From the NCBI GenBank assembly GCA_026989715.1, contig JALSIU010000293.1, positions 1-11,253 of the forward strand: a stretch of 11,253 nucleotides of DNA. The letters run 5' to 3'. Numbering within the stretch: the stretch's first letter is position 1; the number at the start of each line of letters is the position of its first letter. The notes beneath the pieces are model-generated. The model did no database searches, was not told the origin of the DNA, and saw only the letters and a program-made list of their open reading frames with translations. The position numbers were made by a program, and so were the translations under genes. This document shows, in pieces, positions 4,344-11,253 of the stretch. This DNA comes from Methylomonas sp. (GTDB taxonomy: Bacteria; Pseudomonadota; Gammaproteobacteria; Methylococcales; Methylomonadaceae).

Positions 4344-6461
4344 ATGATTTTATCCTTAGCTTATGCTGCTGTCTGGTTTAGCTTTTTGTCAGGACTTCTG
4401 GCATTGCTAATACGCCAGCGACAGAGTGTCATAGCATTACTGCATTATAGCTGCCGCACACAACCGGCTTGGCAGCAACGCCTAGATGCTTGGTTGGAAC
4501 AATCAATTTACCCGCAGCGTATACAACAGATGAGCTTTGCACTGCTGGGCAGTGCAGGTATCTGTGCCATCAGTGCTGGTGTGAGTAATTTAATCAGCCA
4601 AAGCATCATCACTGACCAATTAAGCTTGGGGTTACCTTGGCTACCTTGGCATGTACGCTTTGATAGCTTATCGGCATTATTTTATTTAATTATCGGGATT
4701 GCCATTTTTGCAGTCAGTTGTTATGGGCCGGGCTATGTTAAAGAAAATAATGAACAAGAACACCCTTTTGCCGTCTTAGGCTTATTTAGCGGCCTATTTA
4801 TTTCCGGAATGCTATTGGTTTTGCTGGCAGATGATGCGTTTTTCTTTATGATTGCATGGGAATTAATGTCGGTAGCCAGCTATTTTTTAGTCGCCTTTCA
4901 GCATGAACATTCCGCTAATCGACGTGCCGCCTTTATTTATTTAATTATGGCAGAGGTAGGAGCCATTGCCATTATTCTGGCCTTTGGAGTTTTGGCAAGT
5001 TTTTCTGAAGGTGGAACCTTTACTTTTGAAGCCTTACGCCAAGCCTCTTTATCCGCTACCTGGGCAAGTGTCGCTTTTATTCTAGCCTTAATTGGTTTTG
5101 GTATGAAAGCAGGGTTAGTACCGCTACATGTCTGGCTACCGGAAGCACACCCTGTTGCCCCTTCGCATATCTCAGCACTAATGAGTGGCGTGATGCTAAA
5201 AGTGGCCGTTTACGGCTTAATTCGTTTTAGCTTTGATTTGCTCGGAGATATTCACTGGCAATGGGGAGTTACATTAATGATATTAGGTGCCATATCTGCA
5301 TTAGGCGGCATTTTATACGCCATGATGCAACCTAATTTGAAACGCTTACTCGCCTATAGTTCTGTCGAAAATATCGGTATTATTTTTATGGTACTGGGCT
5401 TATCTATGATTTTTCTTGCCAAGGGACATCCAAACCTTGCCGCATTGGCTTTTATTGCTGCACTATTTCATGCTTTTAATCATGCTTTGTTTAAAAACCT
5501 GTTATTTTTAGGAGCCGGTATTATTCAGCATCAGGTACACAGCTTAAATATTGATGAAATGGGCGGCTTGATTAAGCGCATGCCACATACCAGTAAATTA
5601 TTTCTTATTGCCTGTATGAGTATTTCATCACTCCCTTTATTTAACGGTTTTGTCTCCGAGTGGCTAGCCTTTCAAGCCGCACTGCAAGTCGATGTACTCG
5701 ACAACGCCGTCTTACGCAGTTTAATTCCGGTCATGGCGGCCGCATTAGCACTGACGGCAGCACTGGCCGCAGCCTGTTTTGTAAAATTATTTGGCATGAT
5801 GTTTTTAGGACTACCCCGTTCTCGACATGCCGCCAAAGCAGAAGAAACACAAGACAAGGGCATATTAGCAAGTTTAAGTTTATTGGCAGGATTATGCTTT
5901 TTATTTGGTATCTTCCCTGGGTTAATGCTTAATTTACTCGAAAATGTTGCCCTGCAAACGCTAGGTCATGGTTTACCTAATAGCTCAGCGGCCGGTTGGC
6001 TATGGCTAGCCCCTGTCTCTATGCAACAAGCCTCTTATGCAGCCCCCATTGTACTCATTCTGACATTGATTGCTGGCGGCATTAGCTTCCATTATTTACG
6101 TCGCGACCCAGCCGTTAAATTACGTCACTCCGATACTTGGGACTGTGGCTTTGGCGGCTTAACCCCACGCATGCAATATACTTGCAGTTCGTTCACCATG
6201 CCTTTTAGACGTATATTTGCCAAAGTCTGGCGCATTGATGAAAAAATTGATAAAAAATCAGGCAACATGCCTCAGCAAATTACTGATATTCATTATCAAT
6301 TACATATTGAAGACCATAGCTGGCCTAGAATATATCACCCGATTGAACACAGTGTGAACCGCATTGCGCGGTTAGTAAGTCGTATGCAAACGGGGAATAT
6401 TCGAGTGTATTTGAGCTATTCGTTTTTTACCTTAATTTTCCTACTATGGGTGATTAGCTAA
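4344..6461 (+). CDS. hyfB: HyfB-like (NuoL-type) membrane ion-pump subunit
   Basis: A 705-residue polytopic protein of the Mrp/NuoL antiporter-like family. It has about 14-16 membrane segments and a C-terminal cytosolic tail ending in one more segment. Ion-channel residues are kept: E173 in AWELM, K255 in GFGMKAGLVPLH, H262 and H269 in LHVWLPEAH, K286 in SGVMLK, and K384 in HALFKN. The tail motif DTWDCGFGGLTPRMQYTCSS (about 596-615) is characteristic of HyfB/HycC rather than true NuoL. ATG 4344 is preceded by AAGAGG at six bases. Its stop overlaps the next start by one base (TAATG). In complex-I relatives this subunit moves protons or sodium through the membrane when electrons pass the peripheral arm. 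The hyf symbol reflects homology; the complex here is not a hydrogenase (see the HyfG-like entry). Confidence 0.9.
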   Translation: MILSLAYAAVWFSFLSGLLALLIRQRQSVIALLHYSCRTQPAWQQRLDAWLEQSIYPQRIQQMSFALLGSAGICAISAGVSNLISQSIITDQLSLGLPWLPWHVRFDSLSALFYLIIGIAIFAVSCYGPGYVKENNEQEHPFAVLGLFSGLFISGMLLVLLADDAFFFMIAWELMSVASYFLVAFQHEHSANRRAAFIYLIMAEVGAIAIILAFGVLASFSEGGTFTFEALRQASLSATWASVAFILALIGFGMKAGLVPLHVWLPEAHPVAPSHISALMSGVMLKVAVYGLIRFSFDLLGDIHWQWGVTLMILGAISALGGILYAMMQPNLKRLLAYSSVENIGIIFMVLGLSMIFLAKGHPNLAALAFIAALFHAFNHALFKNLLFLGAGIIQHQVHSLNIDEMGGLIKRMPHTSKLFLIACMSISSLPLFNGFVSEWLAFQAALQVDVLDNAVLRSLIPVMAAALALTAALAAACFVKLFGMMFLGLPRSRHAAKAEETQDKGILASLSLLAGLCFLFGIFPGLMLNLLENVALQTLGHGLPNSSAAGWLWLAPVSMQQASYAAPIVLILTLIAGGISFHYLRRDPAVKLRHSDTWDCGFGGLTPRMQYTCSSFTMPFRRIFAKVWRIDEKIDKKSGNMPQQITDIHYQLHIEDHSWPRIYHPIEHSVNRIARLVSRMQTGNIRVYLSYSFFTLIFLLWVIS

Positions 6462-7405
6462 TGAATCTATTAATAGCCATTATGCAAACGCTACTGTTTA
6501 TTAGCCTAGCACCGTTGTTGGCAGGCTGGTTAAAGTGGTGTAAATGTTATTTACAAAATCGCAAAGCCCCGTCGTTATTACAACCGTACCGTGACTTGCT
6601 GAAATTAACCCATAAACAACCGGTTGTCTCTAAAGATGCCTCCTGGTTATTTATCATTGCACCCTATATTATTTTTTCGGCAACTGTTATCGCCATTACC
6701 GTCATTCCATTAATTACGGTAGATTTACCCACGGCAGCCAGTGCCGATATGATTGTATTAGTTGGTTTTCTGGCTTTTGCACGCTTTTTTCTGGTATTGG
6801 CTGGCTTAGATGTCGGAACCGCCTTTGGTGGCATGGGATCATCACGAGAAATGACGATTTCTTCTATGGCTGAACCGGCAATGTTAATGGCTGTTTTTAC
6901 CATTACCATGACCGCCTCAACCACTAACTTATCATTTGCGATAGAGCATATCCTACAAGAAGGCTTAGTATTACGCCCCTCGTATATTTTTGCTTTATTT
7001 GCATTAATTTTGGTTGCCATCGCCGAAACAGGACGTATTCCGGTGGATAATCCGGCAACGCATCTTGAATTGACCATGATTCATGAAGCCATGATTCTGG
7101 AATACAGCGGTCGCCATCTCGCTTTGATTGAGTGGGCAAGCCAATTAAAGTTGATGCTTTATGGGGTATTGATTGCCAATATATTCTTCCCTTGGGGAAT
7201 GGCCGAAACGCTGAGCTTATCAGCATTAGGCTATGCACTGTTAGCCATTATGGGAAAACTCGGCGTTTTAGCGATACTACTTGCCCTATCCGAAACCCTC
7301 TTTGCCAAAATGCGTTTATTTCGTGTACAAGAGTTTCTCAGCTTTGCCTATCTACTCGGTTTACTAGGCATGTTAAGCCATATTATTTTGGAGGCATCCC
7401 GCTAA
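6461..7405 (+). CDS. hyfC: HyfC-like (NuoH-type) membrane subunit
   Basis: A 314-residue integral membrane protein of the NuoH/HyfC/HycD family, with about eight membrane segments and a length normal for the family. In complex I this subunit joins the redox arm to the pumps and helps form the quinone chamber. Motifs seen: QPYRDLLKL (41-49), AGLDVGTAFGGMGSSREM (114-131) and AETGRIPVDNPATHLELT (188-205) followed by HEAMILEYSG. The acidic-rich loop (E189, D196, E203, E209, E214) is the counterpart of the charged loops of NuoH. The hydrogenase-4-type wording of these motifs, not the NuoH ETNRAPFD form, puts it with Hyf-like complexes. ATG 6461 shares its A with the hyfB stop, so translation is likely coupled. 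No strong Shine-Dalgarno is needed or seen beyond GGGTGA at about ten bases. Confidence 0.9.
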   Translation: MNLLIAIMQTLLFISLAPLLAGWLKWCKCYLQNRKAPSLLQPYRDLLKLTHKQPVVSKDASWLFIIAPYIIFSATVIAITVIPLITVDLPTAASADMIVLVGFLAFARFFLVLAGLDVGTAFGGMGSSREMTISSMAEPAMLMAVFTITMTASTTNLSFAIEHILQEGLVLRPSYIFALFALILVAIAETGRIPVDNPATHLELTMIHEAMILEYSGRHLALIEWASQLKLMLYGVLIANIFFPWGMAETLSLSALGYALLAIMGKLGVLAILLALSETLFAKMRLFRVQEFLSFAYLLGLLGMLSHIILEASR

Positions 7406-8082
7406 TGGATATTGAAAACCTAGATCATTATGCACAACTTATCTTATCCTTAGCCGCATTAGTGACTTTAACCTCATTTATTATGCTGGCTCAGGGGCGT
7501 TTATTACGTTTAGTCTTTATTTTTGCATTACAAGGCTTTTTATTAGTCTTGGCAACAGCCATTGCGGCCTATAGTTTTAATAATCCTCATCTATATATTT
7601 CTGCCGCCATTACCATGGCACTGAAAGTGCTTTTTATCCCCTGGATGCTCAGGCGACATATTTTAAAATTAGAAATGCACCGTGATGTCGAAGCATTGAG
7701 CAATAAAACGGCTATCATGATGGGCGGCGCAAGCCTGGTTGTCTTTAGCTATTATGTCTTGCACCCTATTATGCAAGATGCCTCCATGATTTTACTTAAT
7801 GCCTTATCCTTAAGTTTAGCGGTCATTTTGCTGGGCATGTTACTGATGATTTCACATCATCAAGCTATCGCCCATGTTGTCGGATTTATGTCCATTGAAA
7901 ATGGCCTGTTTTTTGCCGCCACCGTCTCAACCAATGGCATGCCGATGGTTGTGGAATTAGGTGTGGCTTTTGATGTATTGGTAGCTGCCGTCTTGTTCGG
8001 CATCTTTTTTCTGCATATTAATAGCAGTATCGACTCTTTGGATGTGGATAAAATGAATCGTTTAAATGAGGTGGATCAATGA
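7405..8082 (+). CDS. hyfE: HyfE-like (NuoK-containing) membrane subunit
   Basis: A 225-residue membrane protein with about six to seven segments, as is usual for HyfE. The C-terminal half resembles NuoK: GFMSIENGLFFAA with E165, and VVELGVAFDVLVAA with E184 and D190. These are the places where NuoK has its membrane glutamates for proton transfer. The N-terminal half (SLAALVTLTSFIMLAQGRLL, then ITMALKVLFIPWMLRR) is the HyfE-specific extension. ATG 7405 is chosen because GGAGG (7390-7394) lies ten bases upstream, and the protein then starts at the family N-terminus. A longer in-frame reading from 7132 would run through hyfC in another frame and is rejected. The start overlaps the hyfC stop by one base, and its own stop overlaps hyfF as ATGA. 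Confidence 0.87.
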   Translation: MDIENLDHYAQLILSLAALVTLTSFIMLAQGRLLRLVFIFALQGFLLVLATAIAAYSFNNPHLYISAAITMALKVLFIPWMLRRHILKLEMHRDVEALSNKTAIMMGGASLVVFSYYVLHPIMQDASMILLNALSLSLAVILLGMLLMISHHQAIAHVVGFMSIENGLFFAATVSTNGMPMVVELGVAFDVLVAAVLFGIFFLHINSSIDSLDVDKMNRLNEVDQ

Positions 8083-9542
8083 TTCCAGCCTATTTATTAT
8101 TAATATTACCTTTATTAGGGATTGTTTATTTTGCCTTATTTGGACACCAAGAAGATGTCGGGCGACAAAATACACACTTCAATGGCATCACGCTACTACT
8201 GTCTTTATGGTTGGCATTTAATGTCTATACCTCAGGCACAATCCTTTCGACAGACTCCTATTTTATTGTCGATTCTTTCAATGTGTATTTAATCGTCTTA
8301 ACGGCTTTTGTCGGTTTAACCACCTCTATTTTTTCTGCCCCCTATATGGCGCATGAAAAAGAAATAGGCAAACTGACCGATAAACGCTTACGGCTTTATT
8401 ACTCAATGTATCAAGGCTTTATGTTTGCCATGTACTTAGTACTGACTACCAATAATATGGGCGTTATGTGGGTGGCAATGGAAGCGGCAACCTTAGCAAC
8501 AGTTTTATTGGTCAGCCTGTATCGCACCCCCGAATCTATCGAAGCCGCATGGAAATATTTTATTCTTTGTGGTGTTGGTATCGCACAAGCGTTATTTGGC
8601 ACGATTTTATTATATTATGCCGCCACGCAATTCAACCAGTCTGAAAATGCCTTGATGTGGTCAGTTTTATATGACAATGCAGCACTTTTAAACCCCGAAA
8701 TATTGGAAATTGCATTTGTCTTTATGTTGATTGGGTACGGTACTAAAATTGGCCTTGTTCCCTTACATAACTGGTTACCGGATGCCCATTCAGAAGGCCC
8801 CACGCCGATGTCGGCCGTCTTATCCGGTTTATTATTAAATGATGCCTTATATGCTGTTGTGCGTAATAAGATGCTGGTTGATGGTGCAACCGACAGCGAT
8901 ATTGCAGGTTACTTAATGATGGGCTTTGGCCTGACCTCATTTCTGGTCGCCGCTTTTTTCCTACACCGACAAAAAGATATTAAGCGTTTATTTAGCTACT
9001 CATCTATTGAGCATATGGGTTTAATGACTTTTGCTTTCGGCATGGGAACGCCCTTTGCGACCTTTGCAGCACTGTTGCATATGACGGTACACTCCTTGAC
9101 CAAATCAGCCATTTTTGTCACGGTCGGTCATGCCGCACAAATTGCAGGCACGCAAAGTATTGCAAAAATTCGCGGCCTGATTAAAACGCAACCTAAAGTG
9201 GGCTGGGGACTATTGATTGGTACGCTTGCCATTGCAGGTTTTCCCCCATTTGGTGTTTTTACCAGTGAATTTTTAGTCTTACTGGCCACAATGCACAGTT
9301 ACCCTTGGCTCACCCCTTTACTCTTATTAGGTATCGGGATTGCCTGCGCAGGATTATTTAGAAATATTCAACCGATGGTATACGGTGAACGCCCTGAGGG
9401 ACAACAAGCCGTGCAAGCTAATTTATGGCCGGTCATGATTCATCTTGCTATCGTTTTATGGTTAGGACTTGCGATTCCTGATTTTCTATCAAATTGGTTT
9501 ACCCAAGCCACTATTTTAATTTCAGGGAGTGCTCCATTATGA
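8079..9542 (+). CDS. hyfF: HyfF-like (NuoN-type) second ion-pump subunit
   Basis: A 487-residue polytopic membrane protein of the proton-conducting antiporter-like family, near the usual HyfF length, with about 14 segments. Charged channel residues are kept: E135 in WVAMEAATL, K223 in GYGTKIGLVPLH, H230 and H237 in LHNWLPDAH, and K342 in HSLTKSAIF. In the central helix the position often held by lysine (K286 in the HyfB-like partner) is asparagine (SGLLLNDALYAV), as in many HyfF/NuoN types. So the complex carries two antiporter-like pumps in this window. Expression is coupled on both sides: ATG 8079 overlaps the hyfE stop (ATGA) behind GAGG at 8068-8071, and its own stop overlaps the HyfG-like start. 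Confidence 0.9.
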   Translation: MIPAYLLLILPLLGIVYFALFGHQEDVGRQNTHFNGITLLLSLWLAFNVYTSGTILSTDSYFIVDSFNVYLIVLTAFVGLTTSIFSAPYMAHEKEIGKLTDKRLRLYYSMYQGFMFAMYLVLTTNNMGVMWVAMEAATLATVLLVSLYRTPESIEAAWKYFILCGVGIAQALFGTILLYYAATQFNQSENALMWSVLYDNAALLNPEILEIAFVFMLIGYGTKIGLVPLHNWLPDAHSEGPTPMSAVLSGLLLNDALYAVVRNKMLVDGATDSDIAGYLMMGFGLTSFLVAAFFLHRQKDIKRLFSYSSIEHMGLMTFAFGMGTPFATFAALLHMTVHSLTKSAIFVTVGHAAQIAGTQSIAKIRGLIKTQPKVGWGLLIGTLAIAGFPPFGVFTSEFLVLLATMHSYPWLTPLLLLGIGIACAGLFRNIQPMVYGERPEGQQAVQANLWPVMIHLAIVLWLGLAIPDFLSNWFTQATILISGSAPL

Positions 9543-11128
9543 GTGAAAATATTTCCCATTGGCGTACCACATTACAAACGGAACTAGAAGCCGAAGCAAT
9601 ATCAGTTAACGTACGCACAACCGAAGCGACAACCATACAGCACTGGCAAATTGCCGGTGAATTTTGGTTACGCTTTGCCCAATTAGCCTATCAACAAGAC
9701 CTACGCTGGGTAGCAGGTTGGGCAGAACAAGAAACGACAGCATTTGTCGTTCACGCTTGTTTTGCCTACCAAGGCGAGTATTTATGGTTATCAACGGCAT
9801 TACATACCGAAAAACCTGAATTACCATCCCAGGCCGGCATTTATCCTGCCGCCAGCCGTAGCGAGCGACATACTCAAGACCTGTTAGGCATTCACTTTAC
9901 AGACCACCCCGATGCCAGAGTGTGGCTACGCCATCACGCATGGGGAAAACATGACTACCCTTTACGCAAAGATTTTCCACTGCAAGGTTACCCTGAAACC
10001 ATTACCCCACCCGATATGGATTATCAATTTGTTAAAGCACGAGGGGCGGCAGTTTATGAAATTCCGGTCGGGCCGGTGCATGCAGGCATTATTGAGCCGG
10101 GACATTTTCGGTTTCAAGCGGTTGGAGAAACCATCTTAAACCTAGAAGAGCGTTTGGGTTATGTGCATAAAGGTATCGAAAAACTCGCCGAAGGACGTAC
10201 ACCTGAAGCATTAGTCCATTTAGCAGGCCGTATTTCCGGCGACAGTACCGTCGCCTACAGCTGGGCTGCCTGTCGTGCCATGGAACAAGCCGTCGGTATT
10301 CGTATTCCGGCACGGGCGGCTTTTTTACGCGGCATTTTGTCTGAACGGGAACGCATCGCCAATCATTTAGGTGATATTGGCGCTATTTGTAATGATGTCG
10401 GCTTTGCCTTTGCTCAGATGCAATTTAGTCGTTTACGCGAACAATGGCAACGCACTCAAGCGGATATTTTTGGTCATCGCCTACTCATGGACAGTTTAAT
10501 TCCGGGCGGTGTTAAAGTGGATTTAAGCCCAGCCGATAGCCAAATATTATTACAAGAATTAAAAGCGTTACGTAAAGAATTAGATGACACCATTCCTGCA
10601 CTAGACCTTAATTCTGCCTTAGAAGACCGACTGTTTACCTCTGGCTACTTATCACCTGCAACGGCCAAAACATTTAGTACGGTCGGTTATGTCGGTCGCT
10701 CTAGCGGACAAGACCTTGATGTGCGCAGAGATACGCCATACGCACCTTATGATCAATTAGATTTTAAAGTCATCGTCGAACAACAAGGCGATGTAGCCTC
10801 TAGGGTCTGGGTCAGAATCAAAGAAGTATTTGCCTCCATCAAATTATTAAGGCAAATGTTGCAACAAATACCTGAGGGCGAACAAGCAACAAGCTGGCAC
10901 TCGCCTGCTGAGCACAGCACAGGCTTAGCCATGATAGAAGGCTTCCGCGGGGAAATCATCAGTTATGTACGCTTTGATAATAACAATAAAATCAGTCGCT
11001 TTTATACGCGCGACCCCAGTGATTTTGGCTTTCTGGCACTGGAAAAAATTGTACTGAATAATATTGTGCCGGATTTTCCGGTCTGTAATAAATCAGTTAA
11101 TGCCTCATATTCAGGGCATGACCTATAG
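9539..11128 (+). CDS. hyfG: HyfG-like NuoC-NuoD fusion lacking the [NiFe] site
   Basis: A 529-residue soluble subunit. About 1-150 is a NuoC-like domain ending in SERHTQDLLGIHFTDHPD and PLRKDFP. About 160-529 is the NuoD/hydrogenase large-subunit fold, with IPVGPVHAGIIEPGHFRF (175-192) and RLGYVHKGIEKLAEGR (205-220). Hydrogenases bind nickel-iron with RxCGxC and DPCxxC; here the first motif is RISGDS (S233 and S236 replace both cysteines). The C-terminus NASYSGHDL lines up over the second with Ser and Gly, ending there without the protease-cleaved tail. So no NiFe centre can form, as in the hydrogenase-related (Ehr) complexes. It may serve as a quinone-site or other redox-coupling subunit, by analogy with NuoD. 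ATG 9539 has AGGGAG at nine bases; a start at 9494 would add 15 residues within hyfF and is disfavoured. Confidence 0.9.
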   Translation: MSENISHWRTTLQTELEAEAISVNVRTTEATTIQHWQIAGEFWLRFAQLAYQQDLRWVAGWAEQETTAFVVHACFAYQGEYLWLSTALHTEKPELPSQAGIYPAASRSERHTQDLLGIHFTDHPDARVWLRHHAWGKHDYPLRKDFPLQGYPETITPPDMDYQFVKARGAAVYEIPVGPVHAGIIEPGHFRFQAVGETILNLEERLGYVHKGIEKLAEGRTPEALVHLAGRISGDSTVAYSWAACRAMEQAVGIRIPARAAFLRGILSERERIANHLGDIGAICNDVGFAFAQMQFSRLREQWQRTQADIFGHRLLMDSLIPGGVKVDLSPADSQILLQELKALRKELDDTIPALDLNSALEDRLFTSGYLSPATAKTFSTVGYVGRSSGQDLDVRRDTPYAPYDQLDFKVIVEQQGDVASRVWVRIKEVFASIKLLRQMLQQIPEGEQATSWHSPAEHSTGLAMIEGFRGEIISYVRFDNNNKISRFYTRDPSDFGFLALEKIVLNNIVPDFPVCNKSVNASYSGHDL

Positions 11129-11137
11129 GATATTATT

Positions 11138-11253
11138 ATGTTAAGACTTTTTGCAAAAACCTTCAAAACAGGTGTGGTAACAGAACGTATTAAACGTCCT
11201 CACGCTGATGAACTAGAAGCACTCGGTATTGCAGTCAAACGCCATATTGATCA
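11138..11253 (+). CDS. Start of a probable NuoB/HyfI-like subunit (partial)
   Basis: The first 38 codons of a gene cut by the window edge. ATG 11138 follows AGGA (11127-11130) at seven bases and starts nine bases after the HyfG-like stop. The visible N-terminus, MLRLFAKTFKTGVVTER, then RPHADELEALGIAVKRHI, resembles the leader of NuoB-type small subunits in Hyf-like operons. Those carry an iron-sulfur cluster next to the large subunit, but the cysteine motif is beyond the edge. The KTG-VTE wording is also shared with HycF/HyfH ferredoxin-like subunits, so that alternative remains open. Confidence 0.6.
   Translation, partial: MLRLFAKTFKTGVVTERIKRPHADELEALGIAVKRHID

Noticed and set aside
7132..7404. 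Possible 91-residue N-terminal extension of the HyfE-like protein
   Set aside because: It would run inside hyfC in another frame. The extension is not hydrophobic like the family, and ATG 7405 has a good GGAGG.
9494..9538. Earlier start for the HyfG-like protein within hyfF
   Set aside because: ATG 9539 has AGGGAG at nine bases and the ATGA overlap pattern seen elsewhere in the operon; the 15 extra residues have no family likeness.
4344..11128. Functional hydrogenase-4 or formate hydrogenlyase
   Set aside because: The large subunit lacks every NiFe-binding cysteine and the cleavable C-terminal tail.
4344..11128. Standard respiratory complex I (nuo operon)
   Set aside because: Gene order and motifs are Hyf-like: NuoC and NuoD fused and last, a HyfE subunit present, a HyfB tail motif, and NuoA, NuoJ and NuoM-order genes absent.
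1..11253. CRISPR array, insertion sequence or prophage
   Set aside because: No regularly spaced direct repeats, transposase, integrase or phage-like genes were seen on either strand; tRNA neighbours show no duplicated 3' end that would mark an attachment site.

Overview
The window is AT-rich (about 40% G+C by eye) and looks like a gammaproteobacterial chromosome. Support comes from the CysS C-terminus, tRNA genes with encoded CCA ends, Shine-Dalgarno-led genes and sigma70-type promoters. A stand-alone cyclodeaminase-type methenyl-tetrahydrofolate cyclohydrolase (FchA-like) next to cysS hints at a methylotroph or methanotroph. That placement is an inference; no methane or methanol oxidation gene is visible.

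Layout. Bases 1-966 hold the 3' end of cysS and an fchA-like gene, both on +. A consensus-like promoter (981-1008) then drives a tRNA-Pro(TGG), tRNA-Arg(TCT), tRNA-His(GTG) cluster (1067-1323), followed by a weak terminator. On the minus strand, 1522-2235 encodes a secreted DUF2490-type outer-membrane beta-barrel, with a terminator facing the tRNA cluster. The 382-base divergent region 2236-2617 holds a dyad near the DUF2490 gene and a striking pair of near-identical palindromes at 2445-2486 upstream of the sulP gene.

From 2618 to the right edge all genes run on + and look like one unit: a SulP-family anion transporter with a C-terminal STAS domain, then HyfB-, HyfC-, HyfE-, HyfF- and HyfG-like subunits, then the start of a probable NuoB/HyfI-like subunit. 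From hyfB to hyfG every junction overlaps (TAATG or ATGA), which suggests translational coupling and a single complex.

The main point is that the HyfG-like (NuoCD-type) subunit lacks all four cysteines that hold the nickel-iron centre in [NiFe] hydrogenases. The first motif reads RISGDS where hydrogenases have RxCGxC. The protein ends in NASYSGHDL where they have DPCxxC. So this is not a hydrogenase. It belongs with complex-I-like, hydrogenase-related assemblies (called Ehr in the literature) whose electron donor, acceptor and substrate are unsettled. Two antiporter-like pump subunits and a NuoH-like subunit keep their key charged residues, so ion pumping is likely. The adjoining SulP gene suggests, as inference only, that redox-driven ion pumping is coupled to uptake of an anion such as bicarbonate or sulfate.
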